From NCBI GenBank assembly GCA_002842435.1, contig PHCX01000005.1:62001-126000 (forward strand): DNA of 64,000 bases, in the 5' to 3' direction. A program made the translations under genes and the position numbers. The DNA is from Betaproteobacteria bacterium HGW-Betaproteobacteria-1 (GTDB taxonomy: Bacteria; Pseudomonadota; Gammaproteobacteria; Burkholderiales; Methylophilaceae). Under the pieces are notes generated by a model. It was not told the origin of the DNA. It saw only the letters and a program-made list of their open reading frames with translations, and made no database searches. Positions 19,893-28,399 of this stretch are shown here, piece by piece (position 1 is the first letter of the stretch; each line of letters starts with the position of its first letter).

Positions 19893-20858
19893 TTAAGTAT
19901 TTTGGTCAGTGTAAAGAAAACGTAATAATCGCTCAGCCAGCCAATCATGGGAATCCGTCACGGCAAAACCGGCGTGGCCGCCATGCGCGGGAAAATCCAG
20001 GCTGACCAGGCTTGAGACTTCGTCCTGCGTGGGCAGATGATGCTCCGGCAGAAACGGGTCGTTGCGGGCATTGATCAGCAGCGTCGGCAGGCGGATGTCG
20101 CGCAGATACGGTCGGCAGCTGGATTGCTGCCAGTAGTCGTCCGCACCATGAAAGCCATGCAGCGGCGCGGTAAACAGGTTGTCATAATCCCACAGGTTGT
20201 CGGCTTGTTGTATGCGGCTGTAATCGAAATCCAGGCGATGCTTGCGGATCAGGTCCAGCGCCTTCGGTTGCAGGGTTTTCAGGAAGATTCGGCTGTAAAG
20301 TCGGTTGAAACCCTGCCCCAGCACCTTGCCGGTCACGGGCAGGTCCAGCGAAGTCGAGATCGCTGCAGCCTTGCTGATGAAGTTGCTTGCCTGTGCCTGC
20401 CGCTCGCCCAGCCATTTCAGTAATACATTGCCGCCCAGCGAAACGCCGACGGCGTAAATTTCACCATGCTCCTGCTGGCGAAAGCGCTGTAGTATCCAGT
20501 CGATTTCGGTCGAATCGCCACAATGGTAGCTGCGCGGTTGCAGGTTGGCCTTGCCGCCGCAGCCGCGGAAGTGAACCACTACGCCGCGCCAGCCTTTTCT
20601 GCCCACGGCAGCCATGATGCGTTTTGCGTAATGCGACTGCGAACTGCCTTCCAAGCCATGAAACAACACGACCAGCGGCTGTTCGGGTTTGACCGGTTTT
20701 TCCTGCTGCAGCCAGTCCAGCTCGATGAAGTCATCGTCCGGCGTCTGCCAGACCTCGCGCCTGTAGCTGACGGCAGGCACGGGCATCCAGCTGGCGGGAT
20801 AAATGGTCTGTGCGTGTCGGCCCTGCAACCACCAGGGTGAGCGGTAAGTGTTGCGCAA
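19893..20858 (-). CDS. YheT-family alpha/beta hydrolase
   Basis: 321 residues. The family-typical opening YRSPWWLQGRHAQTIYPA is followed by VVLFHGLEGSSQSHYAKR, the nucleophile elbow GVSLGGNVLLKWLG and the late FPAHGGHAGF histidine segment, so a Ser-Asp-His triad is plausible. The substrate of this group is poorly defined (esters or lipids are suggested). No ATG lies in position; the start is taken as TTG at 20858, 20 nt after the iscX stop. The family N-terminus begins within a few residues of this. Confidence 0.88.
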   Translation of the reverse strand: MRNTYRSPWWLQGRHAQTIYPASWMPVPAVSYRREVWQTPDDDFIELDWLQQEKPVKPEQPLVVLFHGLEGSSQSHYAKRIMAAVGRKGWRGVVVHFRGCGGKANLQPRSYHCGDSTEIDWILQRFRQQEHGEIYAVGVSLGGNVLLKWLGERQAQASNFISKAAAISTSLDLPVTGKVLGQGFNRLYSRIFLKTLQPKALDLIRKHRLDFDYSRIQQADNLWDYDNLFTAPLHGFHGADDYWQQSSCRPYLRDIRLPTLLINARNDPFLPEHHLPTQDEVSSLVSLDFPAHGGHAGFAVTDSHDWLAERLLRFLYTDQNT

Positions 20859-20878
20859 CTCAAGGAGCCGCTGACAGG

Positions 20879-21073
20879 CTATTCGGCCTCATCCATCCAG
20901 GCCAGCTGAATCGCTTCCAGTATCTTCTCGCCGCACTTGTTCGGGTCGTCCTCAAAGCCTTCCAGCTCCTGTACCCATTCGAACAGGTCGGTGAAACGGA
21001 TGGTCTTCGGGTCGATATCCGGAAACTTGTCGTATAGCGCCTCGGCGATGCGCTGGCTGTCAGTCCATTTCAT
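20879..21073 (-). CDS. iscX: Fe-S cluster assembly protein IscX
   Basis: A 64-residue acidic protein with the whole family pattern: [31 protein letters not shown], and the [11 protein letters not shown] end. IscX binds iron and the desulfurase IscS and tunes Fe-S cluster assembly. It normally closes the isc operon. Here it stands away from any isc gene, between an OYE-type oxidoreductase and a YheT-type hydrolase. Confidence 0.95.
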   Translation of the reverse strand: MKWTDSQRIAEALYDKFPDIDPKTIRFTDLFEWVQELEGFEDDPNKCGEKILEAIQLAWMDEAE

Positions 21074-21112
21074 TTTGTATCCTTTTTCAATCAGATAGTC
21101 TCAGTCAGTTGA

Positions 21113-22177
21113 TTAAAGCCTGGCTCTCACGTATTGCAGCGGCCATTCCACATCCGTGCGCAACTCGCGCGCGGCGCGTAGCGGCCAGTAGGGGTCGCGC
21201 AGGAGTTCGCGCGCCAGCAGCACAGCGTCCGCCTGTCCGGTGGCGAGGATATGCTCGGCCTGGCTCGGCGTCGTGATCATGCCGACTGCGCCGGTGGCGA
21301 TGCCTGCCTGCTGGCGGATGGCGGTAGCAAATGGTGTCTGGTAGCCGGGCCCGACCGGGATTTTGGCATCCAGAATCAGGCCGCCACTCGAACAGTCGAT
21401 CAGGTCGACGCCGATCTCTTTCATCCATTTCGCCAGCTGTACCGATTGTTCGATGTCCCAGCCGCCTTCCACCCAGTCGGTGGCGGAGATACGCGCGAAC
21501 ATGGGTTTGTCCTGCGGCCAGAAATCGCGCATGGCGCGTGCCAGGCGCAAGGCCAGACGGCATCGGTTTTCCAGACTGCCGCCATATTCGTCGTCACGCT
21601 GGTTGGATAGCGGCGACAGGAAAGAATTCAATAGATAACCGTGGGCGCAGTGCAGTTCCAGCACCTCGAAGCCGGCTTCCAGCGCACGGCGGGTGGAGGC
21701 CATGAACTGCTCGAAAATGACGTCGATCTCTGCCAGTGTCAACGCGTGCGGTGTCGCGTGCTGTGGGGTGACGGCGATAGCGGATGGGGCGACTGTCTGC
21801 CAGCCGCCATGGGCGGGCGTCAGGTAGTGGCTGCCGTTCCACGGCGTATCGCAGGAAGCCTTGCGGCCGGCATGGGCGATCTGGATGCCGGCGATGGAGC
21901 CTTGTCGCTTGATGAAATCGACTATGGGTTTCAGCGCGTCGCGCTGTTCGTCCGACCACAGGCCGAGGCAGAAAGGCGTGATACGACCTTCCGGGCAGAC
22001 GCCGGTGGCCTCGACGATGACCAGCGAAGCACCGCCGACAGCGCGGCTGCCGTAATTCACCAGATGCCAGTCGTTGGCTATGCCGTCGGTGGCTGAATAC
22101 TGGCACATGGGCGAGACGAAAATGCGGTTCTTGAAGGTGGTTTCGCGGATTTTGAGCGGGCTGAATAACTTGGACAT
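21113..22177 (-). CDS. Old yellow enzyme family NADH:flavin oxidoreductase (YqjM-type)
   Basis: 354 residues forming one FMN-binding TIM barrel. The N-terminal FVSPMCQYSATDG carries the redox-tuning cysteine of the thermophilic-like (YqjM) class. Further markers are IQIAHAGRKAS, the substrate-binding ELHCAHGYLLNSFLSPLSN, and the phosphate-binding VGMITTPSQAEHIL with LLARELLRDPYW. These enzymes reduce activated C=C bonds with NAD(P)H. It leads a five-gene minus-strand run. Confidence 0.92.
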   Translation of the reverse strand: MSKLFSPLKIRETTFKNRIFVSPMCQYSATDGIANDWHLVNYGSRAVGGASLVIVEATGVCPEGRITPFCLGLWSDEQRDALKPIVDFIKRQGSIAGIQIAHAGRKASCDTPWNGSHYLTPAHGGWQTVAPSAIAVTPQHATPHALTLAEIDVIFEQFMASTRRALEAGFEVLELHCAHGYLLNSFLSPLSNQRDDEYGGSLENRCRLALRLARAMRDFWPQDKPMFARISATDWVEGGWDIEQSVQLAKWMKEIGVDLIDCSSGGLILDAKIPVGPGYQTPFATAIRQQAGIATGAVGMITTPSQAEHILATGQADAVLLARELLRDPYWPLRAARELRTDVEWPLQYVRARL

Positions 22178-22242
22178 GGCAATCGATCGCTATGAATTTT
22201 GTCGATTGATTATAGCGCGGCTTGCAACAGGCAGACGGGTCA

Positions 22243-22285
22243 AAAAAAGAACCCTGTCAGGGATCCTTGCAAATCACTGACAGGG
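22243..22285 (-). terminator. Terminator-like hairpin in the OYE leader region
   Basis: On the minus strand, CCCTGTCAG pairs with CTGACAGGG across a 16-nt loop and is followed by TTCTTTTTTT. It lies 66 nt upstream of the oxidoreductase start with no gene in front. It may be a leader attenuator or the end of a small RNA. Confidence 0.6.
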
Positions 22286-22396
22286 GATCGGAGGAGAGTG
22301 TTGGGAGATCAGCACTTCCAGCATTAATCTGCAAACTCTATGCCATATAATTTTATCTAATTAAATCATTTGGTTGCAAAAATTATTGCTGAATTG

Positions 22397-22442
22397 TGGT
22401 GGTTGTCTGCAACCAGTTGGCTGTCTATAACCACCAGTTTTT
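22397..22442 (+). terminator. Terminator-like hairpin upstream of glyA
   Basis: TGGTGGTT (22397) pairs with AACCACCA (22429), an inner CAAC/GTTG stem lies between, and GTTTTTG follows. It is about 100 nt upstream of the glyA start. The 362-nt gap 22178-22539 holds this and the minus-strand hairpin; I see no gene or known riboswitch there. Confidence 0.5.
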
Positions 22443-22539
22443 GTTGCGGGTGGCATTGCGAATTCGAGGCAGGATGTCTGCGCCCGGGCTCCTTAACATG
22501 ATAAAATCAACCCATTTTTAAGCCTTTGGATAATTACCG

Positions 22540-23787
22540 ATGTTTAGCAGAGCAAAAACCCTGAGCGTTGTCGATCCTGAATTGTGGCAACACGTTGAAA
22601 ACGAGCGTCATCGTCAGGATGACCATATCGAATTGATCGCGTCTGAAAATTACACCAGCCCTGCGGTGATGGAAGCTCAGGGCTCGCAGCTGACCAACAA
22701 ATATGCCGAAGGTTATCCGGGCAAGCGTTTCTATGGCGGTTGTGAATTTGTCGACCAGATCGAGCAGATCGCCATCGACCGCGTCAAGCGCCTGTTCGGT
22801 GCCGAATACGCCAACGTGCAGCCGCATTCCGGTTCACAGGCCAATCAGGCGGTCTATTTTTCCATCCTGAAGCCGGGCGATACCGTCATGGGCATGAACC
22901 TCGGTCACGGCGGTCACCTGACCCACGGTTCTCCGGCCAACCTGTCCGGCAAGTTGTTCAATATCGTCGCCTACGGCCTCGACCAGAACGAGGAGATCGA
23001 TTACGACGAAATGGAACGTATCGCCATCGAGTCCAAGCCCAAGCTGCTGATCGGCGGTGCCAGTGCCTACGCCCTGCGTTTCGACTGGGAGCGCATGGCG
23101 CAGATTGCCAAGCGCGTCGGTGCCTATTTCATGGTCGATATGGCGCATTACTCCGGCCTGATTGCCGCCGGCGTTTATCCGAACCCGGTGCCGCATGCCG
23201 ACTTCGTCACATCCACCACGCACAAGACTTTGCGCGGTCCTCGCGGCGGTATCATTCTGGCCAAGGCGGAATATGAGAAGTCACTGAACTCCAGCGTGTT
23301 CCCGAGCCTGCAGGGTGGCCCGCTGATGCATGTCATCGCCGGTAAGGCCGTGGCCTTCCTCGAAGCCTTTCAGCCCGAATTCAAGGTTTATCAGGAGCAG
23401 GTGCTGAAGAATGCGAAAGTGATGGCAGAAACGCTGGCTACCCGCGGCTTGCGCATCATTTCCGGTCGTACCGAATCGCATGTGTTCCTCGTTGACCTGC
23501 GTCCCAAGGGGCTGACCGGAAAGGCGGCCGATGCGCTGCTGGGTCAGGCGCACATCACGGTCAACAAGAACTCGATTCCCAACGATCCGGAAAGCCCGTT
23601 CGTCACTTCCGGTATCCGTATCGGTTCGCCGGCCATCACCACGCGCGGTTTCAGGGAAGAAGAAGCGAAGCAGGTCGCCAACCTGATAGCCGATATTCTG
23701 GATAATCCGGAGAACGAAGATGTCATCGCCGCCACCCGTGAAAAGGTGCAGGCATTGACCTCACGTTTCCCGGTTTACGGCCACTAG
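22540..23787 (+). CDS. glyA: Serine hydroxymethyltransferase
   Basis: 415 residues. A PLP enzyme that converts serine and tetrahydrofolate to glycine and 5,10-methylene-tetrahydrofolate. It has the substrate loop [14 protein letters not shown], the family string [18 protein letters not shown], and the PLP lysine in [14 protein letters not shown] near residue 229. Length is standard. It starts a plus-strand series glyA, TfoX C-terminal-domain gene, nrdR; the glyA-nrdR association is common in proteobacteria. Confidence 0.97.
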   Translation: MFSRAKTLSVVDPELWQHVENERHRQDDHIELIASENYTSPAVMEAQGSQLTNKYAEGYPGKRFYGGCEFVDQIEQIAIDRVKRLFGAEYANVQPHSGSQANQAVYFSILKPGDTVMGMNLGHGGHLTHGSPANLSGKLFNIVAYGLDQNEEIDYDEMERIAIESKPKLLIGGASAYALRFDWERMAQIAKRVGAYFMVDMAHYSGLIAAGVYPNPVPHADFVTSTTHKTLRGPRGGIILAKAEYEKSLNSSVFPSLQGGPLMHVIAGKAVAFLEAFQPEFKVYQEQVLKNAKVMAETLATRGLRIISGRTESHVFLVDLRPKGLTGKAADALLGQAHITVNKNSIPNDPESPFVTSGIRIGSPAITTRGFREEEAKQVANLIADILDNPENEDVIAATREKVQALTSRFPVYGH

Positions 23788-23802
23788 GCTATCCGGAGCA
23801 GC

Positions 23803-24117
23803 ATGGGCTGTCCTGCCTGCGGTCTTGAGCACGGCCTGCCAGAGGCAGATATACCGCTGGCGGATGTGCCCAATCTTGGCAAGGTCAGCGCAGGCTGGCT
23901 GCAACAGGTCGGTCTGCGTACCTTCGCCGATCTGCAGGCGATGGGCTCGGTGCGCGCTTGGCTGTTGATTGAGGCGCTTGGTATCAAGCCCAGCCTGAAT
24001 CTGCTCTATGCGATGGAAGGTGCACTGCATGGCAGTCACTGGCTGGAGGTCAAGCGCCAGCGCAAGACTGAATTACTGACGCAATTGGAAGCAAGCAGGG
24101 AGCAGGGTCTGATATGA
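23803..24117 (+). CDS. Stand-alone TfoX C-terminal-domain protein
   Basis: A 104-residue protein that carries only the C-terminal half of the competence regulator TfoX/Sxy: [17 protein letters not shown], a helix-hairpin-helix-like start, then [20 protein letters not shown]. The N-terminal TfoX domain is absent, and two cysteines open the chain ([10 protein letters not shown]), which may bind metal. It sits 15 nt after glyA and overlaps nrdR by 4 nt (ATGA), so it is translated with them. Function unknown; a direct role in competence is not supported. Confidence 0.8.
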   Translation: MGCPACGLEHGLPEADIPLADVPNLGKVSAGWLQQVGLRTFADLQAMGSVRAWLLIEALGIKPSLNLLYAMEGALHGSHWLEVKRQRKTELLTQLEASREQGLI

Positions 24118-24626
24118 AATGTCCATTTTGCGGTGCCGACGATACTCAGGTCATCGACTCAAGGGTCAATGAAGAGGGCAATTCCATCCGCCGCCGCAGA
24201 CGTTGCGCTGATTGCGACAAGCGTTTCACTACCTACGAGACCGCCGAGCTGCACTTGCCGCAGGTGGTCAAGCAGAACGGCAGTCGCGAGGAGTTCAGCC
24301 GCGACAAGCTGCGCCTCTCCTTCACCCGCGCGCTGCACAAGCGTCCGGTGCCGACCGAGTATGTCGACCGTGCCATCGAGCATATCGTGCAGAAGATACT
24401 GGGGCAGGGTGAGCGCGAGATCATGGCGCGCAGTCTGGGCGAGATCGTCATGCAGGAACTGCGGCTGATGGACAAGGTAGCCTATATCCGCTTCGCTTCA
24501 GTCTATCGCAGCTTCCAGGATGTCGACGATTTCCATGACGTCATCCGCGACCTCGACAAGCGCGAGCAGGAAAACCACAAGGAAGCGCCGCAACGGCGCA
24601 GCACCGACAAGGCCGAGGCCGACTGA
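24114..24626 (+). CDS. nrdR: Transcriptional repressor NrdR
   Basis: 170 residues. The zinc ribbon [17 protein letters not shown] at the N-terminus pairs with [12 protein letters not shown]. An ATP-cone domain follows ([16 protein letters not shown] onward). NrdR senses ATP/dATP and represses ribonucleotide reductase genes. Length and all four zinc cysteines are intact, and the gene is coupled to the preceding one by an ATGA overlap. Confidence 0.96.
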   Translation: MKCPFCGADDTQVIDSRVNEEGNSIRRRRRCADCDKRFTTYETAELHLPQVVKQNGSREEFSRDKLRLSFTRALHKRPVPTEYVDRAIEHIVQKILGQGEREIMARSLGEIVMQELRLMDKVAYIRFASVYRSFQDVDDFHDVIRDLDKREQENHKEAPQRRSTDKAEAD

Positions 24627-24652
24627 GCCTAGTCTGATTTCCGGCGACCATC

Positions 24653-25030
24653 ATGAAAGCGATCAAAATCCTCAGCCTGATCTCCTTCATTCTGATCTTC
24701 ATCATCTCCGTCATGTTCTTCGGCTGGTGGGCCATGAAGGACTATTTTGTCTTCGGCGACAGCCGCTTCGATCAGGTGCAATGGATCACCGCCCAGCCCA
24801 GTGATGACAAACCCTGCTATCGTGGCGACATGGCTTTCGACCTCAAACAGCGCGTCCTCCTGCGCGGCATGCCACGCAATATAGCCACCATCCTGTTGGG
24901 AAGGCCGACTTGGGAAGATCACGGCCAGATCGAATACGAACTCGGTTATTGCCTCTGGCGCGAACATGGCCTCAGGCTGTATTTCGATGACAACGACAAA
25001 CTGATCCGCAGCCGCATCGCGCAGCATTAG
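24653..25030 (+). CDS. Membrane-anchored hypothetical protein
   Basis: 125 residues: one N-terminal helix (about 6-28) followed by a soluble domain with the pattern MAFDLKQRVLLRGMPRNIA and LLGRPTWED. This recalls small SmpA/BamE-like folds, but I do not assign a family. Two cysteines (PCYRGD, GYCLW) could form a disulfide outside the membrane. It lies 26 nt after nrdR. Its stop codon is the first base-pair of a dispersed repeat copy. Confidence 0.7.
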   Translation: MKAIKILSLISFILIFIISVMFFGWWAMKDYFVFGDSRFDQVQWITAQPSDDKPCYRGDMAFDLKQRVLLRGMPRNIATILLGRPTWEDHGQIEYELGYCLWREHGLRLYFDDNDKLIRSRIAQH

Positions 25031-25134
25031 GGAAGCGCTGATTAAATGGCTATGCGGGCGAATTGCTGCGTTGCGCATCGCCACCATTGATCTGTACAAG
25101 CAGATCCGTACAACCAGACATATAGAGTATCCGC
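25029..25134 (+). repeat. Probable second copy of the dispersed element
   Basis: The sequence from 25029 (AGGGAAGCGCTGATTAAA, then GCGGGCGAATTGCTGCGTTG) aligns over about 47 nt, with one gap, to the minus-strand end of the element at 17994 downwards. In both cases AGGGAA starts at the stop codon of the preceding gene. Further on, a GATCTG/CAGATC hairpin lies just before ribD. Confidence 0.5.
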
Positions 25135-26238
25135 ATGTTGAACGAACACGATTATCACTACATGGAAGAAGCGCTGGCGCTGGCCGCACAGGGCTTGTAC
25201 ACCTGCATGCCCAATCCGCGCGTCGGTTGCGTCATTGTCAGGGATAGCGTCATCGTCGGCCGAGGCGCACATTTGCGTACCGGCGAGCCGCATGCCGAAG
25301 TGCATGCCCTGCGCGAAGCGGGCGAAAAGGCCAGAGGCGCCGATGCCTACGTGACGCTGGAGCCCTGCAGCCATCACGGTCGCACGCCGCCCTGTGCCGA
25401 TGCGCTGATCGCAGCCGGCGTCAAACGTGTGTTTGTCGCCATGCAGGACCCCAATGCCAAAGTCGCCGGCAGCGGTCTGGAAAAGCTGCGGCAGCACGGC
25501 ATTGAAGTCCATTGCGGTCTGTTCGAGCATGAGGCGCAGGCACTGAACCCCGGTTTCATTTCGCGCATGACGCGCGGCCTGCCGTTCGTGCGCTGCAAGG
25601 TCGCCGCCAGCCTCGACGGTCGTACTGCGTTGGCCAACGGCGTCAGTCAGTGGATCACCGGCGAGGAAGCGCGTGCCGATGTGCAGCACTGGCGTGCACG
25701 TTCCTGCGCCATTCTCACCGGCATCGGTACCGTGCTATACGACAACCCGCAGATGAACGTGCGCCGGCCGGACCTGGTCGAGATCAAATCCGGCAAACAG
25801 CCCTTGCGCGTCGTCGTCGACAGCCGTCTGCACATTTCGCCGGACGCGAAATTACTGGAGGGTGGCAATACGCTGGTGGTTTACGCGGCTGACATCGAAA
25901 ACAAGGCACAGGCGTTGCAGGCTGCCGGTGCGGAACTGGCCTGCCTGCCGGACGCCGATGGTCGGGTAGACCTGCAGAAGCTGATGCAGCACCTCGCCTC
26001 GCTGGAGATCAACGAGGTGCTGGTGGAAGCCGGCGAGGGCATGAACGGCGCGCTACAGCAGGCCGACCTGATCGACGAATACCTGTTCTATTTTGCGCCG
26101 GTGCTGATGGGCAGTGCAGCGCGCGGTATGTTCGGCCTGCCGTCCATGACCGAGATGACGCAACGCATAGAACTGGAGATTCTGGACATGGACAAACTGG
26201 GCGTGGATATCCGCGTGCGGGCAAAACGCAGGCGCTGA
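25135..26238 (+). CDS. ribD: Bifunctional riboflavin biosynthesis protein RibD
   Basis: 367 residues. The N-terminal half is the pyrimidine deaminase: zinc site HAEVHAL near residue 52 and EPCSHHGRTPPCADAL near 78. The C-terminal half is the 5-amino-6-(5-phosphoribosylamino)uracil reductase, starting near VAASLDGRTALANG and including WITGEEARADVQHWR. Both steps of early riboflavin synthesis are covered. The usual ribE/ribBA/ribH partners do not follow; the next gene is tatD, so the pathway is split. I see no FMN riboswitch upstream. Confidence 0.95.
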   Translation: MLNEHDYHYMEEALALAAQGLYTCMPNPRVGCVIVRDSVIVGRGAHLRTGEPHAEVHALREAGEKARGADAYVTLEPCSHHGRTPPCADALIAAGVKRVFVAMQDPNAKVAGSGLEKLRQHGIEVHCGLFEHEAQALNPGFISRMTRGLPFVRCKVAASLDGRTALANGVSQWITGEEARADVQHWRARSCAILTGIGTVLYDNPQMNVRRPDLVEIKSGKQPLRVVVDSRLHISPDAKLLEGGNTLVVYAADIENKAQALQAAGAELACLPDADGRVDLQKLMQHLASLEINEVLVEAGEGMNGALQQADLIDEYLFYFAPVLMGSAARGMFGLPSMTEMTQRIELEILDMDKLGVDIRVRAKRRR

Positions 26239-26241
26239 GCC

Positions 26242-27039
26242 ATGCTGATCGATACCCATTGCCATCTGGATGCCGCAGAATTCGATGCCGACCGCCAAGC
26301 GGTCATCGCCGGTGCGATAGCTGCAGGCGTCGGCATGATGGTGGTGCCGGCTGTATATCGAGATAACTTTGCGCCAGTGCTGCGCTTGCCGCAGCAGCAT
26401 GCAGAGTGTGCCTGTGCGCTGGGCATCCACCCCATGTACGTCGAACGCTCCACGCCTGATGATTTGCAGGCCTTGAAGTCGCTGCTGGACAATCCGCATG
26501 TCGTAGCGGTCGGCGAGATCGGCCTTGATTTCTTTGTCGAGGGCTACAACCGCGAAATGCAGGAGTTCTATTTCGTCGAACAGCTCAAGCTGGCCAAGGC
26601 TTTTGATCTGCCGGTGATCCTGCATGTGCGGCGCTCGATCGACACCATCCTCAAATATCTGCGTATATACAAGGTGCGCGGCGGTATTGCGCACGCCTTC
26701 AACGGCAGCGAGCAACAGGCGCAGGAATTCATCAAGCTGGGTTTCAAGCTGGGTTTCGGTGGCGCCATGACTTATCCGCGCGCCACCAAGCTGCGCCATC
26801 TGGCCGAACATCTACCGCTGGAGGCCATCGTGCTGGAGACCGATGCGCCTGACATGGCGCCGGAATGGCTGGGGCATGGAGCGCGCAACAGCCCCGAACA
26901 ATTGCCGCGTATTGCACAGGTGCTGGCAGACCTGCGCCGGGAAAATATCTCTGAAATCATTGATATCGCTGGCTTTAACGCCCTGCAGGCATTGCCAAAA
27001 CTGACCCACTTATGCACACCAGCTCACAAGTCACATTAA
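26242..27039 (+). CDS. TatD-family metal-dependent hydrolase
   Basis: 265 residues with an amidohydrolase-type barrel: metal site DTHCHLDAAEFD at the N-terminus, AVGEIGLDF near 93, PVILHVRRS near 127, IAHAFNGSEQQ near 150 and the late ETDAPDMAP near 200. TatD proteins are divalent-metal exonucleases acting on damaged or single-stranded DNA. The start lies 3 nt after ribD, so the two are co-transcribed. Confidence 0.92.
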   Translation: MLIDTHCHLDAAEFDADRQAVIAGAIAAGVGMMVVPAVYRDNFAPVLRLPQQHAECACALGIHPMYVERSTPDDLQALKSLLDNPHVVAVGEIGLDFFVEGYNREMQEFYFVEQLKLAKAFDLPVILHVRRSIDTILKYLRIYKVRGGIAHAFNGSEQQAQEFIKLGFKLGFGGAMTYPRATKLRHLAEHLPLEAIVLETDAPDMAPEWLGHGARNSPEQLPRIAQVLADLRRENISEIIDIAGFNALQALPKLTHLCTPAHKSH

Positions 27040-27241
27040 GTAATGTTAAAAAATGTTAATAATCCAATAACATACAGTAAGTCATTGATTTGTATATATT
27101 AAAACACGAGATTAAAAAATAGGCGATGGCAAAAAATCGTTATGGAATGGTAGCTTACATTTTGACGCAACATCAATCCACAAAGTTATCCACAGTTTCT
27201 GTGGATTCCCATAAGAGGCATGAGGTCACTGTTGTGGATGT
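27040..27241. other. DnaA-box cluster next to AT-rich DNA
   Basis: Four DnaA-box-like 9-mers lie within 70 bp: CAATCCACA (27174), the perfect consensus TTATCCACA (27186), and two on the other strand (TGTGGATTC at 27200, TGTGGATGT at 27233). To the left, 27040-27120 is very AT-rich with GATTTGTATATATT and GAGATTAAAAAAT stretches, like an unwinding region. No dnaA, dnaN or gyrB is adjacent, so a titration or regulatory locus is as likely as an origin. Confidence 0.5.
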
Positions 27242-27298
27242 GCTTGCGGCAGCAAATTCCGATCATGAATGCAAGGCCGGACGCAAGGTAAATACAGC

Positions 27299-28399
27299 AT
27301 GAAAGTCGCAGGGGAGCATTATCGAACCATCTGGCCGGAAGCTGGCGGGCAGGTAAACGGCAGCCAAATGGTCGCCATTATCGACCAGACGCAGTTGCCG
27401 CACCGTTTCCAAACCCTGCGTGTGGATAACGTGGCAGGCATGGTCAACGCCATCAAAACCATGCAGGTGCGCGGCGCGCCATTGATCGGTGCCGCAGCCG
27501 CTTACGGCATGGCGCTGGCGGCCAATGCAGACGCAGGCGAACCGGCGCTCAAGCAGGCCGCACATGAACTGCTGACCAGCCGGCCGACTGCGGTCAATCT
27601 GGCCTGGGCGGTGGATCGCATGTTGCAGGTATTGCTGGCATTGCCAGAGAGTGAGCGCAGCGCATCCGCTTGGCGCGAGGCCGCTGCCATCTGTGACGAG
27701 GATGTCGCCATCAATCAGGCCATCGGCCAGCATGGGCTTGCCATGCTGCGGCCTATGGCAGAAACACTAAAGCGCCCGCTCAATATTCTCACTCACTGCA
27801 ACGCCGGCTGGCTGGCGACCGTGGATTGGGGCACCGCGCTGTCGCCGATCTACGCCGCGCACGATGCCGGTCTCCCGCTGCATGTCTGGGTGGATGAGAC
27901 CCGCCCGCGCAACCAGGGCGCCAGCCTCACGGCTTGGGAACTTCAGCAGCATGGCGTGCCGCACACGGTGATTAGCGACAACGCCGGAGGTCACCTGATG
28001 CAGCACGGGCAAGTCGATTGCGTTATCGTCGGTGCCGACCGTGTGACCGCCAGCGGTGACGTCTGCAACAAGATCGGCACCTACCTGAAAGCGCTGGCGG
28101 CATTCGACAATCGTGTGCCGTTCTATGCCGCCGTGCCGACGCCCACCATCGACTGGAGCATGACGGATGGCCTGCGCGAGATCCCGATCGAGGAGCGCGA
28201 TGCGGACGAAGTGGCCTATATGACCGGCATGGCAGCTGATGGCAGCATGCAGACCGTGCGGGTGATCCCGGCCGGCAGCGCCGCCGCCAACCCGGCTTTC
28301 GACGTCACCCCGGCGCGGCTGATGACCGGCATCATCACCGAACGCGGCATCTGCCCACCGGGCGAATTGCAGCGCATGATCAAGGAGTCAAACCCATGA
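27299..28399 (+). CDS. mtnA: S-methyl-5-thioribose-1-phosphate isomerase
   Basis: 366 residues from ATG 27299, preceded by an AAGGT box; a frame start 30 nt earlier gives an N-terminus unlike the family. Converts methylthioribose-1-phosphate to methylthioribulose-1-phosphate in 5'-methylthioadenosine salvage. It has VRGAPLIGAAAAYG near 48, the THCNAGWLATVDWGTALSP region near 165 with its catalytic cysteine, DETRPRNQG, and the GADRVTASGDVCNKIGTY loop with the catalytic aspartate. The gene overlaps the following aldolase by 4 nt. No mtnB/C/D chain is seen. Confidence 0.95.
   Translation: MKVAGEHYRTIWPEAGGQVNGSQMVAIIDQTQLPHRFQTLRVDNVAGMVNAIKTMQVRGAPLIGAAAAYGMALAANADAGEPALKQAAHELLTSRPTAVNLAWAVDRMLQVLLALPESERSASAWREAAAICDEDVAINQAIGQHGLAMLRPMAETLKRPLNILTHCNAGWLATVDWGTALSPIYAAHDAGLPLHVWVDETRPRNQGASLTAWELQQHGVPHTVISDNAGGHLMQHGQVDCVIVGADRVTASGDVCNKIGTYLKALAAFDNRVPFYAAVPTPTIDWSMTDGLREIPIEERDADEVAYMTGMAADGSMQTVRVIPAGSAAANPAFDVTPARLMTGIITERGICPPGELQRMIKESNP

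Noticed and set aside
22286-22539. Glycine or SAM-type riboswitch before glyA
   Set aside because: Only a simple hairpin is visible; none of the conserved riboswitch core strings could be found.
25042-25689. Long minus-strand frame opposite ribD
   Set aside because: It is the antisense shadow of a clear RibD gene and shows no family features.
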